A stretch of 64,000 nucleotides of DNA from positions 1,974,001 to 2,038,000 of the forward strand of contig NZ_CP091110.1 in the NCBI RefSeq assembly GCF_021560175.1, read 5' to 3'. A program made the translations under genes and the position numbers. This document shows, in pieces, positions 28,040 through 36,416 of the stretch. Numbering within the stretch: the first letter of the stretch is position 1; each line of letters opens with the position of its first letter. The notes beneath the pieces are model-generated. The model worked only from the letters and a program-made list of their open reading frames with translations. It did no database searches and was not told the origin of the DNA. This stretch comes from Neobacillus drentensis. Lineage in GTDB: Bacteria > Bacillota > Bacilli > Bacillales > Cytobacillaceae.

Positions 28040-28600
28040 CTACTTTTTACTTGGTCTCTGCGTTTGAGGTAGTCTTTCTTCTAATTGATCTATCCGATTT
28101 TGCATTTCTTCAATAGAACCCACTGTTTTTTCTAATTCTGAAATTTTCGCTTGAAGTTCTTCAAGTGTTCCTAATTTTGTTTCGTATTCGGACAATTTAC
28201 CTTCCAATGCTTTTACTTTTGTATCTAACTCTTTATCCGTATAAATAGTAAAAGGTGATAAAACTGCTGATTCATTATAATTGTCAATAAGTTCTTGCGG
28301 TATTTTATCACCTTCTTTTAAACCACTACTAGCTGGAAGAACTATATGGTTTGGACTTAAACCAGAAAATTCACCAAAACTTGTAGACCATGTTCCACCT
28401 TGAATTGTATAAACTTGTAAATCGAAAAAACCGCCGATAACAACATGGTTTTCATCATAAGTAAGAAGATCTACTGGTCCTGACACCGAACCTTGAGAAG
28501 CGTCTTCGTTGGCACTTGCTATATTAGTAAACGCAATCAAACAAATGATGAATACAACAGAAAAGATTTTCTTATTTAGTTTACTCACTTTCTTAAGCAT
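28040..28600 (-). CDS. secreted protein with a coiled-coil tail
   Basis: The 186 residues begin with a clear signal peptide (basic KKVSKLNKK, hydrophobic IFSVVFIICLIAFTNIA, cleavage near ASA-NE at ~30). A ~80-residue globular part follows, with aromatic-rich motif GGTWSTSFGEFSGLSPNHIVLP. A coiled coil (~120-175) has regular heptads. RBS GAGGGG. Function unknown; it is not a bacteriocin of any class I know. Confidence 0.65.
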   Translation of the reverse strand: MLKKVSKLNKKIFSVVFIICLIAFTNIASANEDASQGSVSGPVDLLTYDENHVVIGGFFDLQVYTIQGGTWSTSFGEFSGLSPNHIVLPASSGLKEGDKIPQELIDNYNESAVLSPFTIYTDKELDTKVKALEGKLSEYETKLGTLEELQAKISELEKTVGSIEEMQNRIDQLEERLPQTQRPSKK

Positions 28601-28749
28601 ATTAACCCCTCTTTTATTTTAATAGTTTATAGAAATATCTTAACAAAGAACATTTCATTCTTCAATAAGAACAAGGTGATTTTTCCTATTGCAAAACTAA
28701 TAAATAAAGTAAATATTATTTAATAAATTTACTCCACCAACAAATAGAC

Positions 28750-28851
28750 TAGGGGGTACCAAAATGGTACCCCCTATACACTAAACTATGGAGAACATGG
28801 GTAGTTAATCAGGCTACCCTGACCGCTACAAGAAACTGTGTTCCGAAGCGG
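28750..28851. other. Three consecutive hairpins, possible structured RNA or origin element
   Basis: TAGGGGGTACC/GGTACCCCCTA is a perfect 11-bp stem with a 5-nt loop (28750-28776). It is followed by GGGTAG/CTACCC (28799-28819) and CCGCT/AGCGG (28823-28851). None has a T run, so they are not ordinary terminators. The region lies between two convergent-type gene ends with no ORF. Confidence 0.5.
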
Positions 28852-28883
28852 ATGTGTGCCCAAAAAACTATTTCAGAAAACTC

Positions 28884-29477
28884 CTAATTTTGCTTTACAG
28901 GAGTTAAAGTATCTCGTAAACTTAAATATTCTTTTAAATCACAACGTAGTTTAGTTTTTGTAATTTTTTCTAATTGTGAATCAAAAAATAACATAGTTGA
29001 TACCGTATTAGGGGACATGGTTATGAAATCAAGGGACTCATAAAGATTACCATATCCATCCCTATCTTGTATCCTATAAACCCCAACCGTTTCATCAACT
29101 AAATGGATGGTATCTTTAATAGGAACTTGGTTCACTTCAGATAATAACTGATTAACATAATCTAATGCATCGCTTGAACATTGGAATTCCTCAATGCACT
29201 CTTTGTAAACCGGATTAGTGGAAGGGACTGCTTCGTTGGACCATGGTAATTCCAGCATAACAGTTTCCTCACCTATTTTTACTCGTCTTTTGACATAATG
29301 CATATTTTGTTCGTGGTCGTCACTCCAATCGGTATAAAAAGTTATGTCATCACTATTTAATTCTTGGTTATCATAAAAGAGTGCTTCTATCCTCTGATTA
29401 AAATCATAAGATCGAATATCGATGCCCTGCTTCCTTTTCCAAATTACATAAAAATTTTTCTTCAATTTTGTCACCAT
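28884..29477 (-). CDS. hypothetical 197-residue protein
   Basis: Not recognised. It is acidic, soluble and single-domain in appearance, with many aromatic residues in the first half (VIWKRKQGIDIRSYDFNQRIEALFYD) and no signal or membrane helix. The start lies in AGGATGGTGACAAAATTG; ATG 29477 and the inner TTG are both possible. Expressed alone from its own upstream region. Confidence 0.6.
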   Translation of the reverse strand: MVTKLKKNFYVIWKRKQGIDIRSYDFNQRIEALFYDNQELNSDDITFYTDWSDDHEQNMHYVKRRVKIGEETVMLELPWSNEAVPSTNPVYKECIEEFQCSSDALDYVNQLLSEVNQVPIKDTIHLVDETVGVYRIQDRDGYGNLYESLDFITMSPNTVSTMLFFDSQLEKITKTKLRCDLKEYLSLRDTLTPVKQN

Positions 29478-29678
29478 CCTAAAGTATAATACAATCTTTT
29501 TAAAAACAGTGAAAACTATCCACAGTTAAACTTATGCATAGATAGAGACCTATTTATGGTATAAATTTACTATACAATAACATTGCTGGAAAATCGACTT
29601 TTAGTTTTTACTAGGAACCTAAACTAGTAAACGCCTGTTTATTTGTTTATTAGTTTGCACAGGATTTCCCATATATCA

Positions 29679-29728
29679 TTCGTGTGACCTAGTGAAATCT
29701 AGTGAAAACTCGTGTAATCTACGAAAAT
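29679..29728. repeat. Five-unit 10-bp phased repeat
   Basis: Units starting at 29679, 29689, 29699, 29709 and 29719 follow a 10-bp step. CTAGTGAAAT and CTAGTGAAAA are nearly identical, and the others keep a CTCGTGTAAT or CTACGAAAAT pattern. It lies about 70 bp upstream of the small gene at 29807, with a 12-bp palindrome TAGGACGTCCTA (29771-29782) between. Confidence 0.6.
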
Positions 29729-29806
29729 ATAAAATTTGTATAAATACCCTTTCAAGGGGGATATTATGGATAGGACGTCCTAAATAAATATAAAGGAATG
29801 ATAAAA

Positions 29807-30010
29807 TTGGATTTAGAAACACGTGATAAAGAAGTACGTTTTGTTAGAAAAGAGGATTATGATATTCATACCTCAAAGGTTAAAATTCATGAGATAATGA
29901 TCGAAGATTTAGATGACTTAAGTGATTATATTGAAATGATACTATTAAATCTTCAGTCTTGGAGAGAAATGGGAATATTTGAAGACATGGAAGAATGGTG
30001 GGGAGTATAG
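29807..30010 (+). CDS. hypothetical 67-residue acidic protein
   Basis: Not recognised. The C-terminal half is a probable amphipathic helix, very acidic and ending in tryptophans (MEEWWGV). AAAGGA at 29792-29796 is ten bases from TTG 29807 but only one from the in-frame ATG 29798, so I prefer TTG. The upstream phased repeat and palindrome suggest a controlled promoter. It might be an antitoxin-like or DNA-mimic protein; this is speculation. Confidence 0.5.
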   Translation: MDLETRDKEVRFVRKEDYDIHTSKVKIHEIMIEDLDDLSDYIEMILLNLQSWREMGIFEDMEEWWGV

Positions 30011-30029
30011 CTTGTAATATTAACCGAAT

Positions 30030-30061
30030 AGGCAGGGCTATTATATTAGCCCCGCCTGTTT
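30030..30061 (+). terminator. Terminator after 29807-30010
   Basis: AGGCAGGGCT/AGCCCCGCCT stem with one mismatch, followed by GTTT. Confidence 0.6.
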
Positions 30062-30139
30062 AAGGTAATAGTGAACTTAACTATTTTATATGTTTAGGTG
30101 ATACCTAATTACCTAGTTCTGGGACATGCATTTTATAAA

Positions 30140-30427
30140 TTATCTGTGTGTATTCCTATCTATTAAATCTCTAATTTCTTCATCCAACTCCATTATCTCA
30201 TTAACAGTTAATCGGTTAAACATTTCCTGTAGTGTTACTTCTTCTTCAAGTATTCTTACCTCTACAATATTAGGCATTTCGGTGTCATAATCTGATTCAA
30301 TTTCCCTTCTTCTCTCATCAAGTTCATTTTTAGTTGGAAACCATTCATCAAAGATTATTTCTGCCCCACTTTTTCTGTAAATTTCCGCCAAAATATGGTG
30401 GTATTTTTTTCCTATGTTTATTAACAT
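30140..30427 (-). CDS. hypothetical 95-residue protein
   Basis: Not recognised. Very acidic and helical, with LDERRREIESDYDTEM and a tail VNEIMELDEEIRDLIDRN. RBS AAAGGGGA before ATG. No domain that I can name. Confidence 0.5.
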   Translation of the reverse strand: MLINIGKKYHHILAEIYRKSGAEIIFDEWFPTKNELDERRREIESDYDTEMPNIVEVRILEEEVTLQEMFNRLTVNEIMELDEEIRDLIDRNTHR

Positions 30428-30540
30428 TTCTCTTCCCCTTTATAACGTTTAATAGTAATCAATTAAACATACTACATATTTAACCGTTTTTACAAAAATA
30501 AGGAATCAGAAAAAATCCTGACTCTTTAAAAATATGTATA

Positions 30541-30804
30541 TCATTTCTCTTTTCTAAGTGAAGAAACAACCATTAATTCAGTAATTGGCTTCTCCGATAC
30601 AATAAATGACTTTTTGTACTCAGTATATTTATTAACTATTTCTTCATAAGTACCTTTATCTTTAATAAATTCGGGTTTGTATATAAAGCATTTAGCATGC
30701 TGTATTTGTGTAAACATGGTGTCAGTGTAAACTAAATCATTCTTTTTAAAAGGTTTACGACAAAACTCACAATGAGGCTGCACTTTTCCTTCGACATAAA
30801 ACAC
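30541..30804 (-). CDS. small zinc-finger protein
   Basis: An 87-residue protein with CEFCRKPFKKNDLVY and HAKCF, a C-X2-C...H-X2-C arrangement resembling half of a LIM or treble-clef finger. Function unknown; protein or nucleic-acid binding is likely. RBS GGAAGGGAAG. It is followed on the other side by the caspase gene's upstream region. Confidence 0.6.
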   Translation of the reverse strand: MFYVEGKVQPHCEFCRKPFKKNDLVYTDTMFTQIQHAKCFIYKPEFIKDKGTYEEIVNKYTEYKKSFIVSEKPITELMVVSSLRKEK

Positions 30805-30911
30805 TTCCCTTCCACTTTAAAATATAACAGCTTGGAATATAAGAATAGTAAAAAAACAAAAACATTCATTATTAGTTCACACTCACATGACTAATTAATG
30901 AACGTATGCTT

Positions 30912-31004
30912 TTATACAATTAACTGTTTTATCCACTTATTATCTCGTGTTTTTTCATCTAATTCACTTAAGTAATAGTATCTTTCTTCGTCATCTATGT
31001 TCCA
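30912..31004 (-). pseudogene. possible C-terminal gene remnant
   Basis: The minus strand encodes 29 codons of protein-like sequence (DDEERYYYLSELDEKTRDNK) ending in a stop, but there is no start or RBS and a stop lies just upstream. It may be the tail of a lost gene. Confidence 0.3.
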
Positions 31005-31126
31005 TTATGAATTACATCAAGTACTACTAAAAATACATCTAATTAAAAGTAATGAAAAAATTACCATTATTTATTACAAATAATATATAATTTAGGTATA
31101 TTAACACTTTTGCTGGAGGGAATTAA

Positions 31127-32695
31127 ATGAATTTAGCTATATTAATAGGAGTAAGTGAGTATTATCATGAAGAAATTGATAACCTAACTGCTTGTAAAAA
31201 TGACGCCATTTTAATGAATTCATTACTAAAATCAACTAACAAGTATGATGAAATATTATTAATTGAAAACGATACTACTAGTGATAATGTTAAAAAACAA
31301 ATAACTGAGTTTATTAAAAAGTATACTGAAAATAAAGAAAAAGATATTGAAGAGGTCTTTTTCTATTATTCTGGTCATGGACAAGTTTATAATCAAGAGT
31401 TTCACTACATATTATCAGATTTTGATTTTGAAAGACTTAATAGCACTTCTTTAAATAACAGTGAATTAGATAATCTTCTAAGAAATTTAAAGCCAAAATT
31501 AGCAATTAAACTTATAGATGCATGTAAATCTGGAGTTTCGTATGTAAAGGAACCTGGGGAATTTAATTTTGAAAAAATAATTAGTCACGAGGAACATGCT
31601 TTTCAAAATTGCTATTTTATGTTTTCCTCTCATACAAATCAAAATTCTGGTGCAACAGATAAAATTAGCCATTTTACATGGAGTTTTTTAAAAGCTATTA
31701 TTAATTCCCATAACGGTGAGGTGAGATATCTAGATATTATTAGTAGTATTAAAGATGATTTTGCACAGCCGAAATATACACAAATTCCTTATTTTGTTTC
31801 ACAAGCTAGTTATACTGAAGTGTTTTGTAATGTTACCGATCCTTTAAGGGATTTGTTAGTAGGTAAATTATCTTTACTACTTGCAAAAAATTATAGTATA
31901 GAAAAAGAAAAGAATAACTCATCAATGACTCTATTAGAGATAATACAAAAAGAAGCAGAAGAATATTGTAAAACACCAGAAGAAGCATATGAGTTATTAA
32001 AACAGGTGCGAGAAACAATATTTAATTATGAATATAATCAAGATATAACTTCCCTTTATGAGGTCACAGCTTTCGATATAGATAGTTATTCCGATTTACC
32101 AAAAATTAATGTTATTGGGGAACAACTGTCAAAAGAGGAAGATTATTTTGTACAAATAGAATATAAGAATATAAATGTTAAAGTAGAAATTACTAACCCT
32201 TTGCAGTCATCTTTACTTAGATTATCGCATAGTCTTACTGGTACTCAACCAGAAAAGAAATATAGAATGATAGAAAAAGAAGTTGTTAGTAATTTTAGTG
32301 TTACAGAAGAAAGTCCTTTTTATCGAATTAAAATTAATTTAGAACCTAGGTTTCCTAATCTACCTGGATTTACTGCAACAATAGTCGCTGCTTTTTCAAA
32401 AAAAGAACTAACCATTTTTTACTTTTATAATAAATGTAAAGAAGTTAGTTGGAAACAATTTGTTGAAAATGAAGATAAAGTAATGTGGAAATATAACAAA
32501 TTCCTACTTAAAAAAGTTGGAGAACCTGAAGAGAAAAATAAGGTAGAAAAAATCATTCGAGATTTTCAGACATACGTATTAGAATACTTTACGGAAAAAT
32601 ATAAAACACAATTAATCGATAATAATACTGAAGGTGGCGAAATGCTTCTTCCTGTTGTTCCTAATAAAGAGACAGAAGAGGATAAAAAGGATTAA
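31127..32695 (+). CDS. caspase-fold (peptidase C14/metacaspase-like) protease
   Basis: This is a 522-residue protein with an N-terminal caspase-like domain (~1-225). The catalytic dyad is H84 in FFYYSGHGQ and C133 in KLIDACKSG. The start MNLAILIGVSEYY and the TACKNDA motif are also typical. The C-terminal ~290 residues are unassigned, without membrane helices. Bacterial caspase-like proteases often act in anti-phage or cell-death systems. Strong RBS CTGGAGGG. A HEPN gene follows on the same strand. Confidence 0.82.
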   Translation: MNLAILIGVSEYYHEEIDNLTACKNDAILMNSLLKSTNKYDEILLIENDTTSDNVKKQITEFIKKYTENKEKDIEEVFFYYSGHGQVYNQEFHYILSDFDFERLNSTSLNNSELDNLLRNLKPKLAIKLIDACKSGVSYVKEPGEFNFEKIISHEEHAFQNCYFMFSSHTNQNSGATDKISHFTWSFLKAIINSHNGEVRYLDIISSIKDDFAQPKYTQIPYFVSQASYTEVFCNVTDPLRDLLVGKLSLLLAKNYSIEKEKNNSSMTLLEIIQKEAEEYCKTPEEAYELLKQVRETIFNYEYNQDITSLYEVTAFDIDSYSDLPKINVIGEQLSKEEDYFVQIEYKNINVKVEITNPLQSSLLRLSHSLTGTQPEKKYRMIEKEVVSNFSVTEESPFYRIKINLEPRFPNLPGFTATIVAAFSKKELTIFYFYNKCKEVSWKQFVENEDKVMWKYNKFLLKKVGEPEEKNKVEKIIRDFQTYVLEYFTEKYKTQLIDNNTEGGEMLLPVVPNKETEEDKKD

Positions 32696-32710
32696 TCATC
32701 GAAGTATCAT

Positions 32711-32745
32711 TAAAGGGTCACCTTAAAAGGTGGCTTTTTATGTAT
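32711..32745 (+). terminator. Terminator after the caspase-like gene
   Basis: GTCACCTT/AAGGTGGC hairpin followed by T5. It separates the protease gene from the HEPN gene. Confidence 0.7.
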
Positions 32746-32915
32746 ATTGTTTTACAGTTTCCTTCCATGTGTTTAATTAAAACTTTATCAAGATCATTGT
32801 GTAATGATGTTAGCTAGACTATCTTATTTCTAATAAATTCAAAGATATAATTTGGTTATTAAGTAAAACAGTGTATTCTAATTCTTAATTGAAATCAATA
32901 TAAATGGGTGTAACT

Positions 32916-33033
32916 ATGACTGGACAGACACCGTGGGTGAAAGAAATCATTGAATCTTTTAACTGAGTTAGACGGGTAAGGGGCTTTAGATGTAATATAT
33001 AAAACAATTTATAATAAAAGAAGTGGAGATTGA
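32916..33033 (+). pseudogene. remnant of a winged-helix N-terminal domain
   Basis: ATG 32916 opens MTGQTPWVKEIIESFN then stop. The +1 frames continue in kind (LTELDG..., then ALDVIYKTIYNKRSGD), which is the usual course of small winged-helix domains found at the N-terminus of defence proteins. At least two frameshifts or stops break it. It directly precedes the HEPN start at 33040. Confidence 0.55.
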
Positions 33034-33039
33034 TATTAC

Positions 33040-33999
33040 ATGAAGTTTTATTTTGTAGCAAGTATTTATAATCTAGAAATTGATAGGGTGCTTAATAGGG
33101 GGATTAATGTTATTGAAGGTATTAGACTATCAAATAGTAAAACAAGGCTAGATACTTTTATTGATGATTTCTTTACAAAACTTGCAGGACAACTAGAAGT
33201 AGACGAATTGTACGACAAACCATTTTTATATTATGAGGGTAATATTAATGAAGCAGAAGCTGATAAGGGAGAAAAAAGATTCGACATATTAGATTACTAC
33301 CTTAAAATTGCCCAAACATTTTCAAATTATCTATGGACATCAAAAGACAATAGCGTAACAGTACAGCAAGGTTTTCTATATGTTAAATACCCTGATGGAA
33401 GCCCGCATTCAATGACATCTAATATGAGAACTGCGTTATTCTTTAATTCAAAGTGTCAAAGAGAAAATATAAGATTTACAAACGAAGAACTAAAGGAATT
33501 AGTTGACTCAATAGAAAGTTTAGATAAGGAAAAAATCGAAAAAGAAACTCACGAGATGTCTATGTTAGTTAGTAAGACAAATAGGATTGAACGGTTTTAT
33601 TATTTTTTACAAGCAACTAGGACTCAAACGCATTTACCTAGTAGAATCGGTATGTACTGTACATTACTGGAAACATTATTATCCACTGATAAGGACGAAA
33701 TCACACATAAGATTGCTGAAAGATTAGCAAGGATATTAGGTGAAACTTATGAAGAACGGTTAGAAATATTTACTTTTATTAAAAACGCTTATGCTGTTAG
33801 ATCATCAACAATTCATGGTGATAAATTATCTAAAAAATTTAGAGATATTGATAAATTAAGAGAAATGTCTAGTAAATTTGATCAGTATTTAAGGTCACTT
33901 TTTGGCTATATATTACACGATGAAAAGTTAAATCAAATTTATAAAGATGATAATAACGATAAATTAAATGAATGGTTTAAAGAAATAATTTTAAAATAG
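33040..33999 (+). CDS. Apea-like HEPN-domain protein, candidate ribonuclease
   Basis: The 319-residue protein ends in an Apea-like HEPN domain (~190-310): IERFYYFLQA, IGMYCTLLETLLST, ARILGE and the motif R254-SSTI-H259. This R-X4-H is the RNase active site in HEPN toxins. The N-terminal ~180 residues are unassigned. HEPN RNases act in abortive anti-phage systems and toxin-antitoxin pairs. The wing-helix remnant in front may be its lost N-terminus. RBS GTGGAG. Confidence 0.75.
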   Translation: MKFYFVASIYNLEIDRVLNRGINVIEGIRLSNSKTRLDTFIDDFFTKLAGQLEVDELYDKPFLYYEGNINEAEADKGEKRFDILDYYLKIAQTFSNYLWTSKDNSVTVQQGFLYVKYPDGSPHSMTSNMRTALFFNSKCQRENIRFTNEELKELVDSIESLDKEKIEKETHEMSMLVSKTNRIERFYYFLQATRTQTHLPSRIGMYCTLLETLLSTDKDEITHKIAERLARILGETYEERLEIFTFIKNAYAVRSSTIHGDKLSKKFRDIDKLREMSSKFDQYLRSLFGYILHDEKLNQIYKDDNNDKLNEWFKEIILK

Positions 34000-34030
34000 A
34001 TTGAAAGTTGCAAGGAATTGATTTAAAAAG

Positions 34031-34069
34031 AGGCGTCTTTACCTATTTGTTAATAATGCCTCAATTTTT
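34031..34069 (+). terminator. Possible terminator after the HEPN gene
   Basis: GAGGC/GCCTC stem with a long loop, then AATTTTT. Confidence 0.45.
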
Positions 34070-34179
34070 GCATACTTTGCAGTCCTGAGTACTATTTACT
34101 AACATTTACGAACAAATAATAAAAAGTAGACGAATGTTTATTACCTTCAATTAAACTGTTAATAACAAGAGGGATTAAA

Positions 34180-35721
34180 ATGATACTAGAGAAGAAAGTC
34201 TGGGTGGGATTATATTATAAGAATATCAGCTATTATGAATCTTTAGGATACACTATTCCTAAAGTTAACGGAATAGTTAAAAAAGATACTAAGATTTTAG
34301 TTAGAATTGAGGATTTACCTGAAGGGTCCAATGTTAAAGTTACGAAGGTATGTGATGTGGACGGTTGTGGGAAACACATTCCTAATCAGGTATATAGACA
34401 AATACTAAGTCGCAGAAAAGATGGGGACGGAAAAGATAGATGTTCTAAATGTGGTTATTCTGAAATAGGAAAAACGAGAAAGAAAAATATTGATTATGAA
34501 AATACATTAGAATTTAAAGCAATTCTTAATAAGCAAAACTATTTGTTAGAAGAATTTAGTTCTAAGAATGAATATTTACCCAGTCAAATACCATATAAGT
34601 CTAATGAGAAAGTTCTATGGAATTGTAATAGATGTGGGGGTGAGTTTCCAACAACTGTAGCTAGCAGAACTGAATCAAAGACCAATTGCCCATACTGTGC
34701 AAATAAAAAGGTCTTGAGAGGATTTAATGATTTATGGACAACTAGCCCTGAAATTGCTAGATATCTAGCAAATCAGGAAAGGGGTTATGAATTAACTGTA
34801 AGAAGTGGTAAAAAAGAGGATTTTAAATGTAATGATTGTGGATATGTCATACGAAAAAAAAGACTAGCTGATGTAAGTAAACATGGATTTTCATGTCCTC
34901 AATGTGGTGATGGAGTTTCTTATCCGGAGAAATTTATGATTAGTTTATTGTTTCAATTAGAAACATTATTAAACATTTCATTTGAAACTCATAAAATCTT
35001 TGATTGGTCAAAAAATATTTTTCATGTGAATAAAAATTTAAGTGGAGATAAAATTTATGACTTTTACATTCCATCAATAAAATGTATTATTGAAACTCAT
35101 GGAATTCAGCATTATAAAAAAAGTTTTAGTTCAGCGGGCGGTAGAACTTTAGTTGAAGAACAAGAGAATGACCATATCAAAAAATCACTCTCAATCAATA
35201 ACGGAATCAATTATTATATAATAATTGATTGTTCTAAATCTGACCCAGTATATTTAAAAAATAATATTATCAATTCGAAATTAAGTGAAATATTAGATTT
35301 AGCAAATATCAACTGGTCAAAATGCCATGAATACGCTTGTGATTCAATCGTGAAGAAAGTTTGTCTGATGTGGAAAAATGGGGTTAACAATACGGTGAAA
35401 ATTGGAGAAGATTTAAGAATTCATTCTAATACTGTTATTAGATATTTAAAACTTGGAAAAGAATTGGGATGGTGTGATTACGACTCAAAAGAAATAATGA
35501 GACAAAATGCAGATTTAAACAGGGAAAATCATAAGAAAGCAGTAGTGCAACTATCAATGGATAATACCTTTATTAAAGTTTTTTCCAGTGCCGCAGAGGC
35601 AGGACAAGAACTTGGGGTTAACTATAAAGGGATTTCATCTGCATGTAATAGAAACCAGAAGACAGCATTTGGATATAAGTGGATGTTTAAGAGAGAATTT
35701 GATTCTTTGATGAATAAGTGA
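34180..35721 (+). CDS. multi-zinc-ribbon PD-(D/E)XK (Vsr-like) homing endonuclease with NUMOD1
   Basis: The 513-residue protein has four CXXC-type zinc ribbons: ~58-92, ~149-173 (WNCNRCGGEF...CPYCANKKVL), ~217-222 and ~240-243. A Vsr/EDxHD-like nuclease core follows: YPEKF (248-252), YDFYIPS (~292-298) and IIETHGIQHY (~303-312). Next come a helix-turn-helix (~400-430) and a C-terminal NUMOD1 (~454-500, VVQLSMDNTFIKVFSSAAEAGQELGV). The set is typical of large free-standing homing endonucleases. Confidence 0.78.
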   Translation: MILEKKVWVGLYYKNISYYESLGYTIPKVNGIVKKDTKILVRIEDLPEGSNVKVTKVCDVDGCGKHIPNQVYRQILSRRKDGDGKDRCSKCGYSEIGKTRKKNIDYENTLEFKAILNKQNYLLEEFSSKNEYLPSQIPYKSNEKVLWNCNRCGGEFPTTVASRTESKTNCPYCANKKVLRGFNDLWTTSPEIARYLANQERGYELTVRSGKKEDFKCNDCGYVIRKKRLADVSKHGFSCPQCGDGVSYPEKFMISLLFQLETLLNISFETHKIFDWSKNIFHVNKNLSGDKIYDFYIPSIKCIIETHGIQHYKKSFSSAGGRTLVEEQENDHIKKSLSINNGINYYIIIDCSKSDPVYLKNNIINSKLSEILDLANINWSKCHEYACDSIVKKVCLMWKNGVNNTVKIGEDLRIHSNTVIRYLKLGKELGWCDYDSKEIMRQNADLNRENHKKAVVQLSMDNTFIKVFSSAAEAGQELGVNYKGISSACNRNQKTAFGYKWMFKREFDSLMNK

Positions 35722-35776
35722 GAATATCCTACATAATAACCCTGCTTTTTTTAAGATTAAGACTTTGTTAGGTCTG

Positions 35777-35822
35777 AAAACTAAGGGGGTGGCTAAATTA
35801 GTATTAACCCCTTAGTTTTGAA
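35777..35822 (+). terminator. Terminator after the Vsr-like nuclease
   Basis: Perfect 12-bp stem AAAACTAAGGGG/CCCCTTAGTTTT with a 19-nt loop. Confidence 0.65.
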
Positions 35823-35857
35823 TAGTAAGAATCCTTATATATCAAGGGTTCCAGAGT

Positions 35858-36190
35858 TTAACTTTGTCTTAAATAATAGTCACTATTAGTCTTTTTTCTT
35901 AGTTCTTTTCTACAGTGATCGCTACACGTTAACTTATTCTTAGAGTTTGTTTTGAAAGGTTGCTGACAGGCTTTACAAGTACGGTTGTACTTTCCTACCT
36001 CAGTTTCCTTGAAAGAAAACCATATATTTGTTGATAAGTGTCACTAAGTACATTATTTGGCAGCACATTCATCAAATCAATTTCACTGTGTCCCTCGATA
36101 ACCACAACCTCGAACTCATTTGTTGATATCCATTATGGAGTCTGAATATAGTACTTCAAGGATTACTGTGGAAATTTCATCATATTGCAT
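35858..36190 (-). pseudogene. frameshifted zinc-finger gene
   Basis: Three minus-strand segments in different frames join into one ~110-residue protein. They are MQYDEISTVILEVLYSDSIM with an RBS (AAAGGTAG), then EFEVVVIEGHSEIDLMNVLP, and finally RTCKACQQPF...LTCSDHCRKEL. The last is a C-X2-C...C-X3-C finger. A stop or frameshift breaks it at about 36117 and 35995. Confidence 0.55.
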
Positions 36191-36416
36191 ATTTATTTCT
36201 ACCTTTAAAACCTACGATTTCTGTTTGAGTTTACGTATAAATGGATATTGATAAAGAATAAAAATGGGGTATAATAAAACTAGGGAATTAGACACAAATA
36301 CTAGTGATTAAATTAAGAAAAATACTAGTGATATTATTGGTTTTATACTGCTTTGACGTTAATTTGAAGGGGATTTGAATGGATTTACTCCTATTAAAAA
36401 GTGATTATAAATGAGT
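36191..36416. other. Right end of the island, no gene
   Basis: AT-rich. A GGATTTGAA element at 36370-36378 partly resembles the arm-type repeats next to attL. Nothing else identified. Confidence 0.4.

Noticed and set aside
31833..32018. Minus-strand frame inside the caspase-like gene
   Set aside because: Shadow of the real gene with a hydrophobic composition caused by AT-rich codons.
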